From contig CALLLH010000032.1 of assembly GCA_938082505.1 (NCBI GenBank), forward strand, positions 1-57,520: a DNA stretch of 57,520 bases, read 5' to 3'. Source of the stretch: an uncultured Flavobacteriales bacterium. GTDB taxonomy: Bacteria; Bacteroidota; Bacteroidia; Flavobacteriales_D; Sanyastnellaceae. The position numbers and the translations under genes are program-made. Positions 25,766-33,768 of the stretch are shown piece by piece; position 1 is the stretch's first letter; each line of letters starts with the position of its first letter. The notes under the pieces are model-generated. The model saw only the letters and a program-made list of their open reading frames with translations. It made no database searches and was not told the origin of the DNA.

Positions 25766-27110
25766 GGGCCTCGGATTCGGCACATGCGGGCCCGATGGAC
25801 GGCGAGGTTTCCACTGCACCCAATACCTCGAGCAGGGCTTTGGCCTTCAAGCGCGTTTCCGCCCACTCCGCATCGGCTTGGGCGAGGGCGGTCAAGGCTC
25901 CCCCGACGTGGAGGCTCCAGCTGCCGGCTTTTGGGTCTACCACGGCGGTGCGGATGACCACGTTGAGGTGGAAATCGCCCACACCGCCGGCACCGTCCGG
26001 ATCCGCCCACCCCAAAGTGCCTGAATACAGGCCGCGCTGAACGGGTTCGGTCTCGGCCGTGATCTCCATGGCCCGCAGTTTTGGGGCTCCCGTCATGCTG
26101 CCCATTGGAAAGGTGGCCCTGAGGATGTCAGCCCAAGCGGCATCGCTTCGTACGGTGCAGGACACCGTCGAGATCATTTGGTGTACGTTGCGGAAACTGT
26201 GGATGCCGCAGAGTTCCTCGACCTGGACGCTGGAAGGCGCAGCGACCCGGCTCAGGTCGTTGCGGACGAGGTCCGTGATCATCACATTCTCGGCCCGTTC
26301 TTTGACGTCCGTCTTGAGGGCGGCAGCGGCCCTCGCATCTTCCATGGGATCCGCATGGCGCGGGGCGGTGCCCTTGATGGGCCGGGAGGTCAAACGATTT
26401 CCCCGCTTTTCGAGAAAGCACTCAGGACTGACCGAGAGCACTTCCCTGCCCTCGAAGGAGAGGTGGGCCGAATAAGGCGCACCCGTCTTGCGCACCATGG
26501 CGGAAAAGGCCTGCCTTGCAGAAAATCCGGCGGGCAGAGCGCCCCGAAGTTCCCGGCACAGGTTGAGTTCGTAAAGGTCGCCGCGCTCGATGTGGGCATG
26601 GACCCGCCCGAACGCCTCGAGGTATCCCTCCCGGTCGAGGCTGCTCCACACCGGATTGGCGTTGTCGGGATGCACCTCGCCTGCGGCGCCGTCGATCGGA
26701 TGGGACACCGCCTGCTCGATCAGGGCAGCGAGGCGAGGGTCTTGGGGCCTGGAAAACCAGGTGCAACGGGCATCCTTTCCGACCCCCTCGAATGACAGTG
26801 CACCTTCTGCTTCGATCCAGTGCACCACGGGCAGGGGCAGTCCGACCTCTTCTTGCAAGGGCAGGTCAAGCATGGGATCCGCCCTGAGCTGGTCGTAACC
26901 GATCCATCCGAAGCACCTGCCCCGGCTGTTGCCCACAAAGGACTGGATCTGTTCGAAGGCATCCTCGGTCGGGCTTGCCAGGGTCAGGGAGCGGCGAACG
27001 CCCGCGGCGAGAAAGCCTTTGATTCCTGCCTCCCCACCCGAGGCATCCAAGAGCATCCAAGGGGTCCATTCGTCCAGACCGGACAGGTCAGGAAGCAGGA
27101 AGGAATCCAT
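25758..27110 (-). CDS. pabB: Aminodeoxychorismate synthase component I
   Basis: PabB aminates chorismate to aminodeoxychorismate on the way to folate, with ammonia from a separate glutaminase (PabA). The 450-residue chorismate-binding enzyme shows RPIKGTAPRH. The Lys in PIKGT is the residue that distinguishes PabB from anthranilate and isochorismate synthases. Also present are NVMITDLVRNDLSRV, FRNVHQMISTV, and FPMGSMTGAPKLRAM with the metal-binding tail. I chose ATG 27110; a GTG at 27128 is three bases from the hemH stop and also possible. PabA is not adjacent. The following gene tilS overlaps by 8 bases. Confidence 0.88.
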   Translation of the reverse strand: MDSFLLPDLSGLDEWTPWMLLDASGGEAGIKGFLAAGVRRSLTLASPTEDAFEQIQSFVGNSRGRCFGWIGYDQLRADPMLDLPLQEEVGLPLPVVHWIEAEGALSFEGVGKDARCTWFSRPQDPRLAALIEQAVSHPIDGAAGEVHPDNANPVWSSLDREGYLEAFGRVHAHIERGDLYELNLCRELRGALPAGFSARQAFSAMVRKTGAPYSAHLSFEGREVLSVSPECFLEKRGNRLTSRPIKGTAPRHADPMEDARAAAALKTDVKERAENVMITDLVRNDLSRVAAPSSVQVEELCGIHSFRNVHQMISTVSCTVRSDAAWADILRATFPMGSMTGAPKLRAMEITAETEPVQRGLYSGTLGWADPDGAGGVGDFHLNVVIRTAVVDPKAGSWSLHVGGALTALAQADAEWAETRLKAKALLEVLGAVETSPSIGPACAESEAHG

Positions 27111-27131
27111 ATGGGCCTTGGGGTTCACCCC

Positions 27132-28166
27132 TCAAATATGGCGCCGGATGAGGTCGGTCACGGCATCCGCCCAATCGTCCCCCGCGTTGAGGCTGGGGAC
27201 CAGATCCAAATGCTCCCCGCCGTGTTCCTCGAAGATCTCTACGTATTCCTCTCCGATCTCCACCGTCGTTTCGAGGCAATCTGCCACGAAGGCCGGGGAG
27301 AAGACGAGCAGCCGCTTGTCGCCGGCCCTGCCACGTTCCTCGATGACCTTGTCACTGAACGGCGTGAGCCACTTCTTGTCGAGGCGGCTTTGGAAGGACA
27401 CAGTGTAACGGTCCTCCGGAATTCCGAGCCGCTCGGCCAGGGCGCGGGTCGTGGCGTAGCAGGTCGCCTTGTAGCAGAATTTGTTCTCCTCGTTGATCTC
27501 GTCCTCACAGCTGTGGTTGGCACAGCGGCGGTCCTCGTAGACTTTGTCCACCTGCCGGGTGGGCACACCGTGGTAGCTGAACAGGATGTGGTCGTAGCTG
27601 TCCAGGTCGAATGGTTGGGCCCGCGCCGCGAAGCAAGAGAGGTAGCCCTCGTCATCCCAGTATTGGCTGACCATCCGCAACTCAGGGATGACGTACCATT
27701 TGGAAATGAGGCGCATGGCCTCCTCCAGCGTGCTGCCCGTAGTGGCCGACGCGTATTGGGCATAGAGCGGCAGAATGACGACCCGGTCGTAGCCGCACTG
27801 CCGCATTTCCTCGATGACCTTGGGCATGCCGGGGCTCTGGTAGCGCATGGCGAAATGCACATGCAATTCACCGAGCTCAGGGTGTTTGGATGACAGGGCG
27901 GCACAACGCTCGGAAACCTTGCGGGTGAGCTCCAAACCGTGAAGGAGCAATGGGGAACCATGCTCCGTCCAGACCTTCTTGTACTCCCTGGAACTCCGGA
28001 AGCGCCGCAGCGGAGAAATGATGCCGCGCACCAGGATCTGCCGCGGCAACCAGGGGATGTCGATGACACGTCCATCCGAGAGGAACTCCGTCAGATAGCG
28101 GCCAACGGCGCCGGGGCCCGGATTGTCGGGGGTGCCGAGGTTGATGAGCAGGATTCCGGTCTTCAT
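27132..28166 (-). CDS. hemH: Ferrochelatase with a four-cysteine insertion
   Basis: HemH inserts Fe(II) into protoporphyrin IX. The 344-residue protein has the N-terminal LLINLGTPDNP, the porphyrin-loop VWTEHGSPLL, ILPLYAQYASATTGST, catalytic His199 in FSYHGVP and the acidic path Glu299/Glu304 in DCLETTVEI. Between His199 and the next helix is a Cys-rich stretch with Cys215-x4-Cys220 and Cys231-x4-Cys236. Some bacterial ferrochelatases bind a [2Fe-2S] cluster, so a cluster or metal site is plausible, but the spacing here should be compared before saying so. The ATG at 28166 gives the normal start. The gene precedes pabB. Confidence 0.93.
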   Translation of the reverse strand: MKTGILLINLGTPDNPGPGAVGRYLTEFLSDGRVIDIPWLPRQILVRGIISPLRRFRSSREYKKVWTEHGSPLLLHGLELTRKVSERCAALSSKHPELGELHVHFAMRYQSPGMPKVIEEMRQCGYDRVVILPLYAQYASATTGSTLEEAMRLISKWYVIPELRMVSQYWDDEGYLSCFAARAQPFDLDSYDHILFSYHGVPTRQVDKVYEDRRCANHSCEDEINEENKFCYKATCYATTRALAERLGIPEDRYTVSFQSRLDKKWLTPFSDKVIEERGRAGDKRLLVFSPAFVADCLETTVEIGEEYVEIFEEHGGEHLDLVPSLNAGDDWADAVTDLIRRHI

Positions 28167-28230
28167 GCGTAGGGGTTCGAGCGACTCGAAAGGGCAACAA
28201 TCGCCAGCCGACGGGGTTCGCCGAAAGGGG

Positions 28231-29634
28231 TCAAATGTGCAGGGCCCGGTCACCGGTGGCAGCGAGGGCCGCTTCCTTGATGGCCTCGGTAAAGGTGGGG
28301 TGGGCGTGGCTCATTCGGGCGATGTCTTCTGCGGATGCGCGGAATTCCATGGCGACCACGGCCTCGGCAATCATGTCGGCAGCCCGGGGACCACAGATGT
28401 GGACGCCCAGGATTTCGTCCGTCTCAGCATGGGCGAGGACCTTGACGAGCCCGTCGGTGTCCATCGAAGCCCGCGCACGGCCAGACGCCTTGAAAGGAAA
28501 GCTGCCCGTCTTGTAGGCCACGCCACCCGCCTTGAGCTGCTCCTCCGTTTGCCCGACAGCGGCCACTTCCGGCCAGGTGTACACCACTCCGGGGATGAGG
28601 TTGTGGTCGATGTGGGGCTGTTGGCCGCTCATGTGCTCGACGGCGTAGATGCCCTCTTCCTCGGCCTTGTGGGCGAGCATGGCCCCCTTGACCACATCGC
28701 CGATGGCATAGATGTGGGGCACAACGGTCCGGAGCTGGGCATCCACTTCCACCCGGCCGCGTTCATCGAGACCGACGCCGGCCTTGTCCAGCCCGAGCCC
28801 GTGGGTATATGGCTTGCGCCCAACCGCAACAAGGCAGTAGTCCACTTCCCAGCTGACCTCCTTGCCTTTCTTGTCGTCGGCCTTGACGACCGCCTTCTCG
28901 CCGACATTGACCACCTCCTTCACGCCATGGGACAGGTGGAATTTTACGCCCATCTTTTTCATGGAGCGCTGGAGTTCCTTGCCCATGGCACGGTCCATCG
29001 TGGGGATGATGGCGTCCTGATATTCTATGACGTGGACTTCCGTTCCGAGCCGGGCGTAGACGGAACCGAGTTCCAGTCCGATCACGCCACCACCGATGAT
29101 GGCCATCGACTCCGGCAGGGCGGGCAGTGAAAGGGCTTCGGTGGAAGTGATGACGCGGTCGCCATCCAATGTGATGAAGGGCAGGCTGGCAGGCTCGGAC
29201 CCCGTCGCGATGAGGATTTTGTCGGCCTGCACTTTCAGGGCCTTGCCCTTGTCCGGCATGACTTCAATCGTGTGGTCGTCCAGGAAGGCCCCCATTCCCT
29301 GAATCACGGTGATGCCGTTCTTCTCCATCAGGAAATCCACACCCGCCACCGTCTGGTCCACCACCTCCTGTTTCCGGGCAATCATGCGTGGAAAATCGAG
29401 GTCGAGGTTGCCCACCTTGATGCCATGGGTTTCGAATTCCTTGCGCGCCTTGAGGAAGTGCTCCGAGCTGTCCAGCAATGCCTTGGAGGGAATGCACCCC
29501 ACATTGAGGCAAGTGCCTCCCAGGGTACCGCGCTTTTCGATGAGGGCAGTCTTGAATCCGAGCTGTGCGCCGCGGATGGCGGCCACATATCCGCCGGGTC
29601 CGGCGCCGATGACCACGAGGTCGTACTTGTCCAT
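28231..29634 (-). CDS. lpd: Dihydrolipoyl dehydrogenase (E3)
   Basis: E3 reoxidises lipoamide in pyruvate and 2-oxoglutarate dehydrogenase complexes and reduces NAD. The 467-residue flavoprotein starts with the FAD-binding GAGPGGYVAAIRGAQLG and the redox disulfide Cys42/Cys47 in GGTCLNVGCIPSKALL. It carries the NAD-binding GGGVIGLELGSVYARLG and ends with the interface SHAHPTFTEAIKEAAL, whose His pairs with Glu for catalysis. It probably serves SucA/SucB, encoded 8 kb away on the other strand, and the pyruvate complex. A TACCTTCG -7-like box lies 21 bases before the ATG. Confidence 0.97.
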   Translation of the reverse strand: MDKYDLVVIGAGPGGYVAAIRGAQLGFKTALIEKRGTLGGTCLNVGCIPSKALLDSSEHFLKARKEFETHGIKVGNLDLDFPRMIARKQEVVDQTVAGVDFLMEKNGITVIQGMGAFLDDHTIEVMPDKGKALKVQADKILIATGSEPASLPFITLDGDRVITSTEALSLPALPESMAIIGGGVIGLELGSVYARLGTEVHVIEYQDAIIPTMDRAMGKELQRSMKKMGVKFHLSHGVKEVVNVGEKAVVKADDKKGKEVSWEVDYCLVAVGRKPYTHGLGLDKAGVGLDERGRVEVDAQLRTVVPHIYAIGDVVKGAMLAHKAEEEGIYAVEHMSGQQPHIDHNLIPGVVYTWPEVAAVGQTEEQLKAGGVAYKTGSFPFKASGRARASMDTDGLVKVLAHAETDEILGVHICGPRAADMIAEAVVAMEFRASAEDIARMSHAHPTFTEAIKEAALAATGDRALHI

Positions 29635-29655
29635 GTGTGCGAACGGTTGGGAGCG

Positions 29656-29663
29656 CGAAGGTA
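29656..29663 (-). promoter_or_regulatory. -7-like box upstream of lpd
   Basis: TACCTTCG on the minus strand matches TAnnTTTG with one mismatch (C at position 7) and lies 21 bases before the lpd ATG. The same 8-mer occurs before the dCMP deaminase gene. Confidence 0.35.
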
Positions 29664-29725
29664 AACCCGCCCTTGCAGGGAATCACAGGAGTTAACGCGC
29701 CTTGCCTTTCCTTTGCGCCCTGCCC

Positions 29726-32164
29726 ATGTGGTCCAGGCTCGCTACGATCATCCTGAGGGGACGTCTTCCCATCCTGCTTGTCCTCTTTGCGGTGACGTGT
29801 GGCATGGCCTCGCGCATCGACGAGTTGGCCATCCGCTACAAGTTCGGGGGCCTGTTGCCCCAGAACGATCCGGTACTGGTCAATTACACTGCTTTCCTGG
29901 CCGAGTTCGGAGAGGAGGGCAACGTGGTGGCCTTGGGCGTGGAGGATGGCCGGCTCGATTCGCTGGAAGTTTTCCAGCAATGGTGGGACCTCGATGAGGC
30001 GTTGTGCTCGGTGCAGGTGCCCGTGGACAGTCTGCGGCCCGATGGTTCGCCTTGGAAGGTGCATGTGGTGGACAGCGTGTTCGGTTTCCGCACCGCGGTG
30101 GAGCTGGTGAGGCAGGACAATCCGAAGGCGTTCGTGATGCAGCCCATCTTCGGGCACAGGCCCGAGACGCAGGCGGAATTGGACAGCCTCCTGGGCAGGC
30201 TGAGAAGCATGCCGTTCTATGCCGGTTTCCTGCACACGGATGGAGGCGCCACCCTGCAGATGGTGTACGTCAATGCACCGCTCTTCAATTCGGAGAACAG
30301 GGGGGAGTCCGTGGAATTGCTCGTGGCGGAGATTGAACAGTTCGAAGCCGCCACCGGAGTCGATGTCCACGTGTCCGGCCTGCCCTACATCAGGACGGAG
30401 GTCACCACGAAGATCAAGCGTGAGCTGGGCCTGTTCATCGGATTGGCCGCCGTCGTGACGGCTTTGCTCCTCCTGTTGTTCTTCCGCAACATCGTCGTGA
30501 TGGCGGTATGCATGCTCGTGGTCGGTACCGGGGTCGTCTGGTCGCTCGGCAGCATCGTCCTGTTTGATTACCAGCTCACGGCATTGATGGGGCTCATCCC
30601 GCCCTTGATGATCGTGATCGGCGTGCCGAATTGCATTTACCTGCTCAACAAGTACCACGCGGAATTCAAGCGACACGGCAACAAGGCCCTGGCCTTGACC
30701 CGGATGGTCAAGAAGGTGGGCAACGCCACATTCATGACCAATGCGACCACGGCATTGGGATTTGCGGCGTTCATGTTCACTTCGAGTGATGTGCTGCAGC
30801 AGTTCGGGGTCATCGCCTCGGTCAACATCTTGGCGATGTTCTGCATTTCCCTGCTGATCATTCCTTCGGTCTTCAGTTGGTTGCCGCCTCCACGTCGCCG
30901 TCATGTGCGCCACCTGGACCGCCGTTGGGTTTACCTCGTCGTGCACCGACTGGAGCGGGCGGTGAGCCACCACCGCAGGGCGGTATATCTGGTCACCGCG
31001 GGCGTGTTGCTGCTGGGCGCTTTCGGCATTTCCCTCATGCGCGTCACCGGCAACGTGGCGGGGGATCTGCCGCAGGATGACGTCATCCTGTCCGACCTGC
31101 ATTGGTTTGAGGATCGTTTTGGAGGCGTGATGCCCTTCGAAGTGGTCATCCGCACTGAAACTCCCGGCCGGGTCACGCAACTCGCTTTTCTCAAGAAGGT
31201 GGAGCGCTTGCAAGAGGTGCTGGAGGAGGAGCCCCAGTTGTCGCGTTCGGTCAGCCTGGTGGACGGCCTGAAGCTTGCCAAGCAAGGGTTTTTCGGGGGC
31301 AATCCTGATCGCTATTCCCTGCCTACCCGGCGCGAGCAGACTTTCATGGGCCCCTACCTGACCGGCACCTCGGGCGGCGGGATTGAAGGAGACGGCCACT
31401 ATGTCGACAGCGCCAAGACGACCATCCGGGTTTCAGCGCAGGTCGCAGACATCGGGACCCAGGAAATGAATGCGTTGACGGAACGTCTCCAATTGCGCAT
31501 TGACTCCATTTTCCCACCGGAGAAACACCAGGTCTACATGACGGGAACAAGTGTCGTTTTCGTGGAGGGCACCACCTATCTCGTGAAGAACCTGCTCGTT
31601 TCGCTTGCGCTGGCCGTCTTGGTCATCGCGACCGTCATGGCCATCCTGTTCCGCAGTGGCCGCATGGTGGCCATCAGTTTGCTGCCCAACCTCGTACCGC
31701 TCATTTTCACGGCCGCGGTGATGGGGTATTTCGGGATTGCGCTCAAGCCCAGCACGCTGTTGGTATTCAGCATTGCCTTCGGCATCTCGGTGGACGACAC
31801 CATCCACCTCCTTGCGAAATACAGACAGGAGCTGGACCTCCACGGATGGAACATGCGCGAGGCCGTGTTGCTTGCCGTTCGCGAGACGGGGGTCTCCATG
31901 ATGTACACGAGCATCGTCCTGTTCTTTGGATTCCTGATGTTCTTCGCTTCCGATTTCGAAGGCACCAGGGCCCTCGGCATCCTGGTCTCGACCACGCTGC
32001 TGGTCGCCATGTTGACCAACCTCGTATTGCTGCCATCCATGCTCCTGGGATTCGAGCGCTACATCACGGCCAAGACCTTCAAGGAACCCCTCCTTGAGAT
32101 CATCGATGAGGAGGATGATGTGGACCTCTCCGAGCTGGAGGTCGTGGAGGGCCTCAGGGAATAG
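29726..32164 (+). CDS. RND/MMPL-family exporter
   Basis: This is an 812-residue integral membrane protein built as two homologous halves. Each half has one N-terminal helix, a large periplasmic loop of about 180-200 residues, and a bundle of five to six helices. The membrane parts include LTALMGLIPPLMIVIGVPN in half one and LLVFSIAFGISVDDTIHLLAKY in half two, the acidic motif IV of the MMPL/patched group. Such exporters move lipids, hopanoids or other hydrophobic compounds. The substrate here is unknown. I chose ATG 29726 over a TTG at 29702. It is the gene upstream of the metalloenzyme cassette, 96 bases away, on the same strand. Confidence 0.86.
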   Translation: MWSRLATIILRGRLPILLVLFAVTCGMASRIDELAIRYKFGGLLPQNDPVLVNYTAFLAEFGEEGNVVALGVEDGRLDSLEVFQQWWDLDEALCSVQVPVDSLRPDGSPWKVHVVDSVFGFRTAVELVRQDNPKAFVMQPIFGHRPETQAELDSLLGRLRSMPFYAGFLHTDGGATLQMVYVNAPLFNSENRGESVELLVAEIEQFEAATGVDVHVSGLPYIRTEVTTKIKRELGLFIGLAAVVTALLLLLFFRNIVVMAVCMLVVGTGVVWSLGSIVLFDYQLTALMGLIPPLMIVIGVPNCIYLLNKYHAEFKRHGNKALALTRMVKKVGNATFMTNATTALGFAAFMFTSSDVLQQFGVIASVNILAMFCISLLIIPSVFSWLPPPRRRHVRHLDRRWVYLVVHRLERAVSHHRRAVYLVTAGVLLLGAFGISLMRVTGNVAGDLPQDDVILSDLHWFEDRFGGVMPFEVVIRTETPGRVTQLAFLKKVERLQEVLEEEPQLSRSVSLVDGLKLAKQGFFGGNPDRYSLPTRREQTFMGPYLTGTSGGGIEGDGHYVDSAKTTIRVSAQVADIGTQEMNALTERLQLRIDSIFPPEKHQVYMTGTSVVFVEGTTYLVKNLLVSLALAVLVIATVMAILFRSGRMVAISLLPNLVPLIFTAAVMGYFGIALKPSTLLVFSIAFGISVDDTIHLLAKYRQELDLHGWNMREAVLLAVRETGVSMMYTSIVLFFGFLMFFASDFEGTRALGILVSTTLLVAMLTNLVLLPSMLLGFERYITAKTFKEPLLEIIDEEDDVDLSELEVVEGLRE

Positions 32165-32210
32165 CGCGATTGACGAAAGTCACCGGGCCTCATGATGGGC
32201 ATCAGGTGAA

Positions 32211-32251
32211 GGGTTGGACCTACCGGGCACTTTGCCCTCACTGTTCAACCC
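32211..32251 (+). promoter_or_regulatory. Nested stem-loops in the leader of the metalloenzyme cassette
   Basis: GGGTTG (32211-32216) pairs with CAACCC (32246-32251). Inside, GGGCA (32225-32229) pairs with TGCCC (32233-32237) across a 3-base loop. The structure ends 9 bases before the ATG of the diiron protein gene. No U-run follows. It could be a 3' end for the exporter transcript or a translation-control leader. Confidence 0.4.
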
Positions 32252-32260
32252 CCACACGCC

Positions 32261-33004
32261 ATGAATGCCCTGCCACCCCAGACCCACGTCGCTTTTCTGC
32301 TCGGTGAAGCCGAATCCCACCGGGCTTTGCATCACCCGTATCTGTCGGCCCTGAGGGACGGCACTTTGCCTGATCCCGTCGGCGCCCTGAAGCGGTTCGC
32401 CTCGGAGTATGCGGTCTATGCCAAGTCCTTTCAGAACTATCTGCTCATCGCCATGAGCAAGTTGGAGGACCAGGAGCACCGCACCATCCTGCTCGAGAAC
32501 CTCTGTGAGGAGAGCGGCATGATCGAGGAGGATGAACTTGCCGAGATCGCCCGATTGGGCATCGAGCCCGATTGGGTGCAGGGCGTCCCCCACCCGGAAT
32601 TGTATGCCCGCTTCCGCATGGCGGTGGGCGCAGTCGACACGCCGGAAACAGGAGAAATCGCCGAGACCTGGAAAGCGCTCTTCATCGCGCAGTTGACCCG
32701 GGGCAACGCTGCCGAGGCGCTCGGGGCCCTCGGATTGGGCACGGAGAGCATCGTGAAGTTTTTCTACCGCCCGTTGATCGAAGCCATCCGCAACCACACG
32801 GACGTATCCCGGAAAGATGCGGTCTTTTTTGAATTGCACGCGGAGTTGGACGATGAGCACGGAGCGCTGATGCTCAAGATTGCCGAGGACCTCATCGCAC
32901 GGGATCCGGCAAACTGTGAGGCGATGAGGCAGGGCATGCGCAAGGCCCTCGGACTGCGCTCGCTCTTCTGCGACCAGATGCTTGAAATGGAGTTGAACCA
33001 ATGA
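32261..33004 (+). CDS. Heme-oxygenase-like diiron (HDO) family protein
   Basis: The 247-residue all-helical protein looks like the iron-containing redox enzyme (HDO) family, relatives of CADD, UndA and SznF. The third ligand helix is clear: His193-x3-Asp197-x2-His200 in FFELHAELDDEHG, the spacing known for the CADD ligands. Glu162 in GTESIVKFFYRP is a likely ligand. Glu83/Glu84 in ENLCEESG are the likely first-helix ligands. The usual His about seven residues later is not seen, because residues 87-98 contain only Glu/Asp there. It has no signal peptide. Its stop overlaps the methyltransferase start as ATGA. Substrate and reaction are unknown. TenA/PqqC relatives are an alternative assignment. 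Confidence 0.75.
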   Translation: MNALPPQTHVAFLLGEAESHRALHHPYLSALRDGTLPDPVGALKRFASEYAVYAKSFQNYLLIAMSKLEDQEHRTILLENLCEESGMIEEDELAEIARLGIEPDWVQGVPHPELYARFRMAVGAVDTPETGEIAETWKALFIAQLTRGNAAEALGALGLGTESIVKFFYRPLIEAIRNHTDVSRKDAVFFELHAELDDEHGALMLKIAEDLIARDPANCEAMRQGMRKALGLRSLFCDQMLEMELNQ

Positions 33005-33768
33005 CCGATCAGAACATGGAAGCCAAAGAAATCTATGATGGCCACGCGGACCTCTGGGTCCGGCAGGACCCCATCCTGCTGTCCGATTATTCGGCGCGTC
33101 CCCGTGTGCTCGAACTCTGCGGCGACGTCGGGGGCTTGACCATCCTCGATCTGGGGTGTGGTGAAGGATATGTCGGCCGACAACTCGCTGAGCGGGGTGC
33201 CGCAACCGTTTCGGGTTACGATGTGTCGAGCGGCATGATCACGGCGGCCGAAAAGGCGGCCGCAGCCAATCGGCTTGACAACCTGACCTACGCCGTGGCG
33301 GATCTGCGCCAAGCAGACTTCGGAGACCCCGAGCACCCCGTGGACCTGGTCATCGCGGTGTTCCTGTTCAACTACATGGACAAGGCCTCCATGGCGCGCA
33401 TCCTGCAGCGCGTGCGGACCGTGCTCAAGCCCGGAGGCCGCTTCATTTTCACGGTGCCGCACCCCCTGCTTCCCTGGATCAAGCCTGCCGCAAGGCCCTT
33501 CTTCATGCGGCCCGAAGGAGGCTACCTGTCCTCGGTCGATGTGCCTTTCCCGGGCCGCATCTGGAGGCGGGACGGCGAGTCGGTCGAGGTGCAGGCCGTA
33601 CACAAGACGTTCACCACCTATTTCCAGGCGCTCAACACGGCAGGTTTCCAGAGGATGCCGCATGTCGAAGAGCTCCACATCACCGCCGAGCACGTGGCCC
33701 TCGACCCGGACTTTTTCCTTCCGTTGGTCGATCTGCCCTTGCATGTGGCCTTTTCACTCCAGTCATGA
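33001..33768 (+). CDS. Class I SAM-dependent methyltransferase
   Basis: The 255-residue enzyme has a Rossmann-type fold with motif I ILDLGCGEGYVGR (about residues 48-60). The acidic end of strand two is SGYDVSSGMI, and motif IV is DLVIAVFLFNYM, followed by LKPGGRFIFTVPHP. The tail after the core (about residues 165-255, from YLSSVDVPFPGRIW) is probably a substrate lid. It overlaps its neighbours by 4 bases on each side (ATGA), so the three genes are likely translated together. Small-molecule methyltransferases of this type act on carboxylates, amines or hydroxyls, and which one applies here is not clear. No resemblance to rRNA or ubiquinone methylases stood out. Confidence 0.78.
   Translation: MTDQNMEAKEIYDGHADLWVRQDPILLSDYSARPRVLELCGDVGGLTILDLGCGEGYVGRQLAERGAATVSGYDVSSGMITAAEKAAAANRLDNLTYAVADLRQADFGDPEHPVDLVIAVFLFNYMDKASMARILQRVRTVLKPGGRFIFTVPHPLLPWIKPAARPFFMRPEGGYLSSVDVPFPGRIWRRDGESVEVQAVHKTFTTYFQALNTAGFQRMPHVEELHITAEHVALDPDFFLPLVDLPLHVAFSLQS

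Noticed and set aside
29264-31399. A 711-codon open frame antisense to the RND/MMPL exporter and the lpd 5' end
   Set aside because: The translation is rich in His/Gln/Arg, typical of a reverse-strand shadow, and the exporter and lpd on either strand fully explain the region.
32170-32192. TTGACG resembling a sigma-70 -35 box before the cassette
   Set aside because: No matching -10 or Bacteroidota -7 box is at a suitable distance, and proteobacterial promoters are not expected in this lineage.
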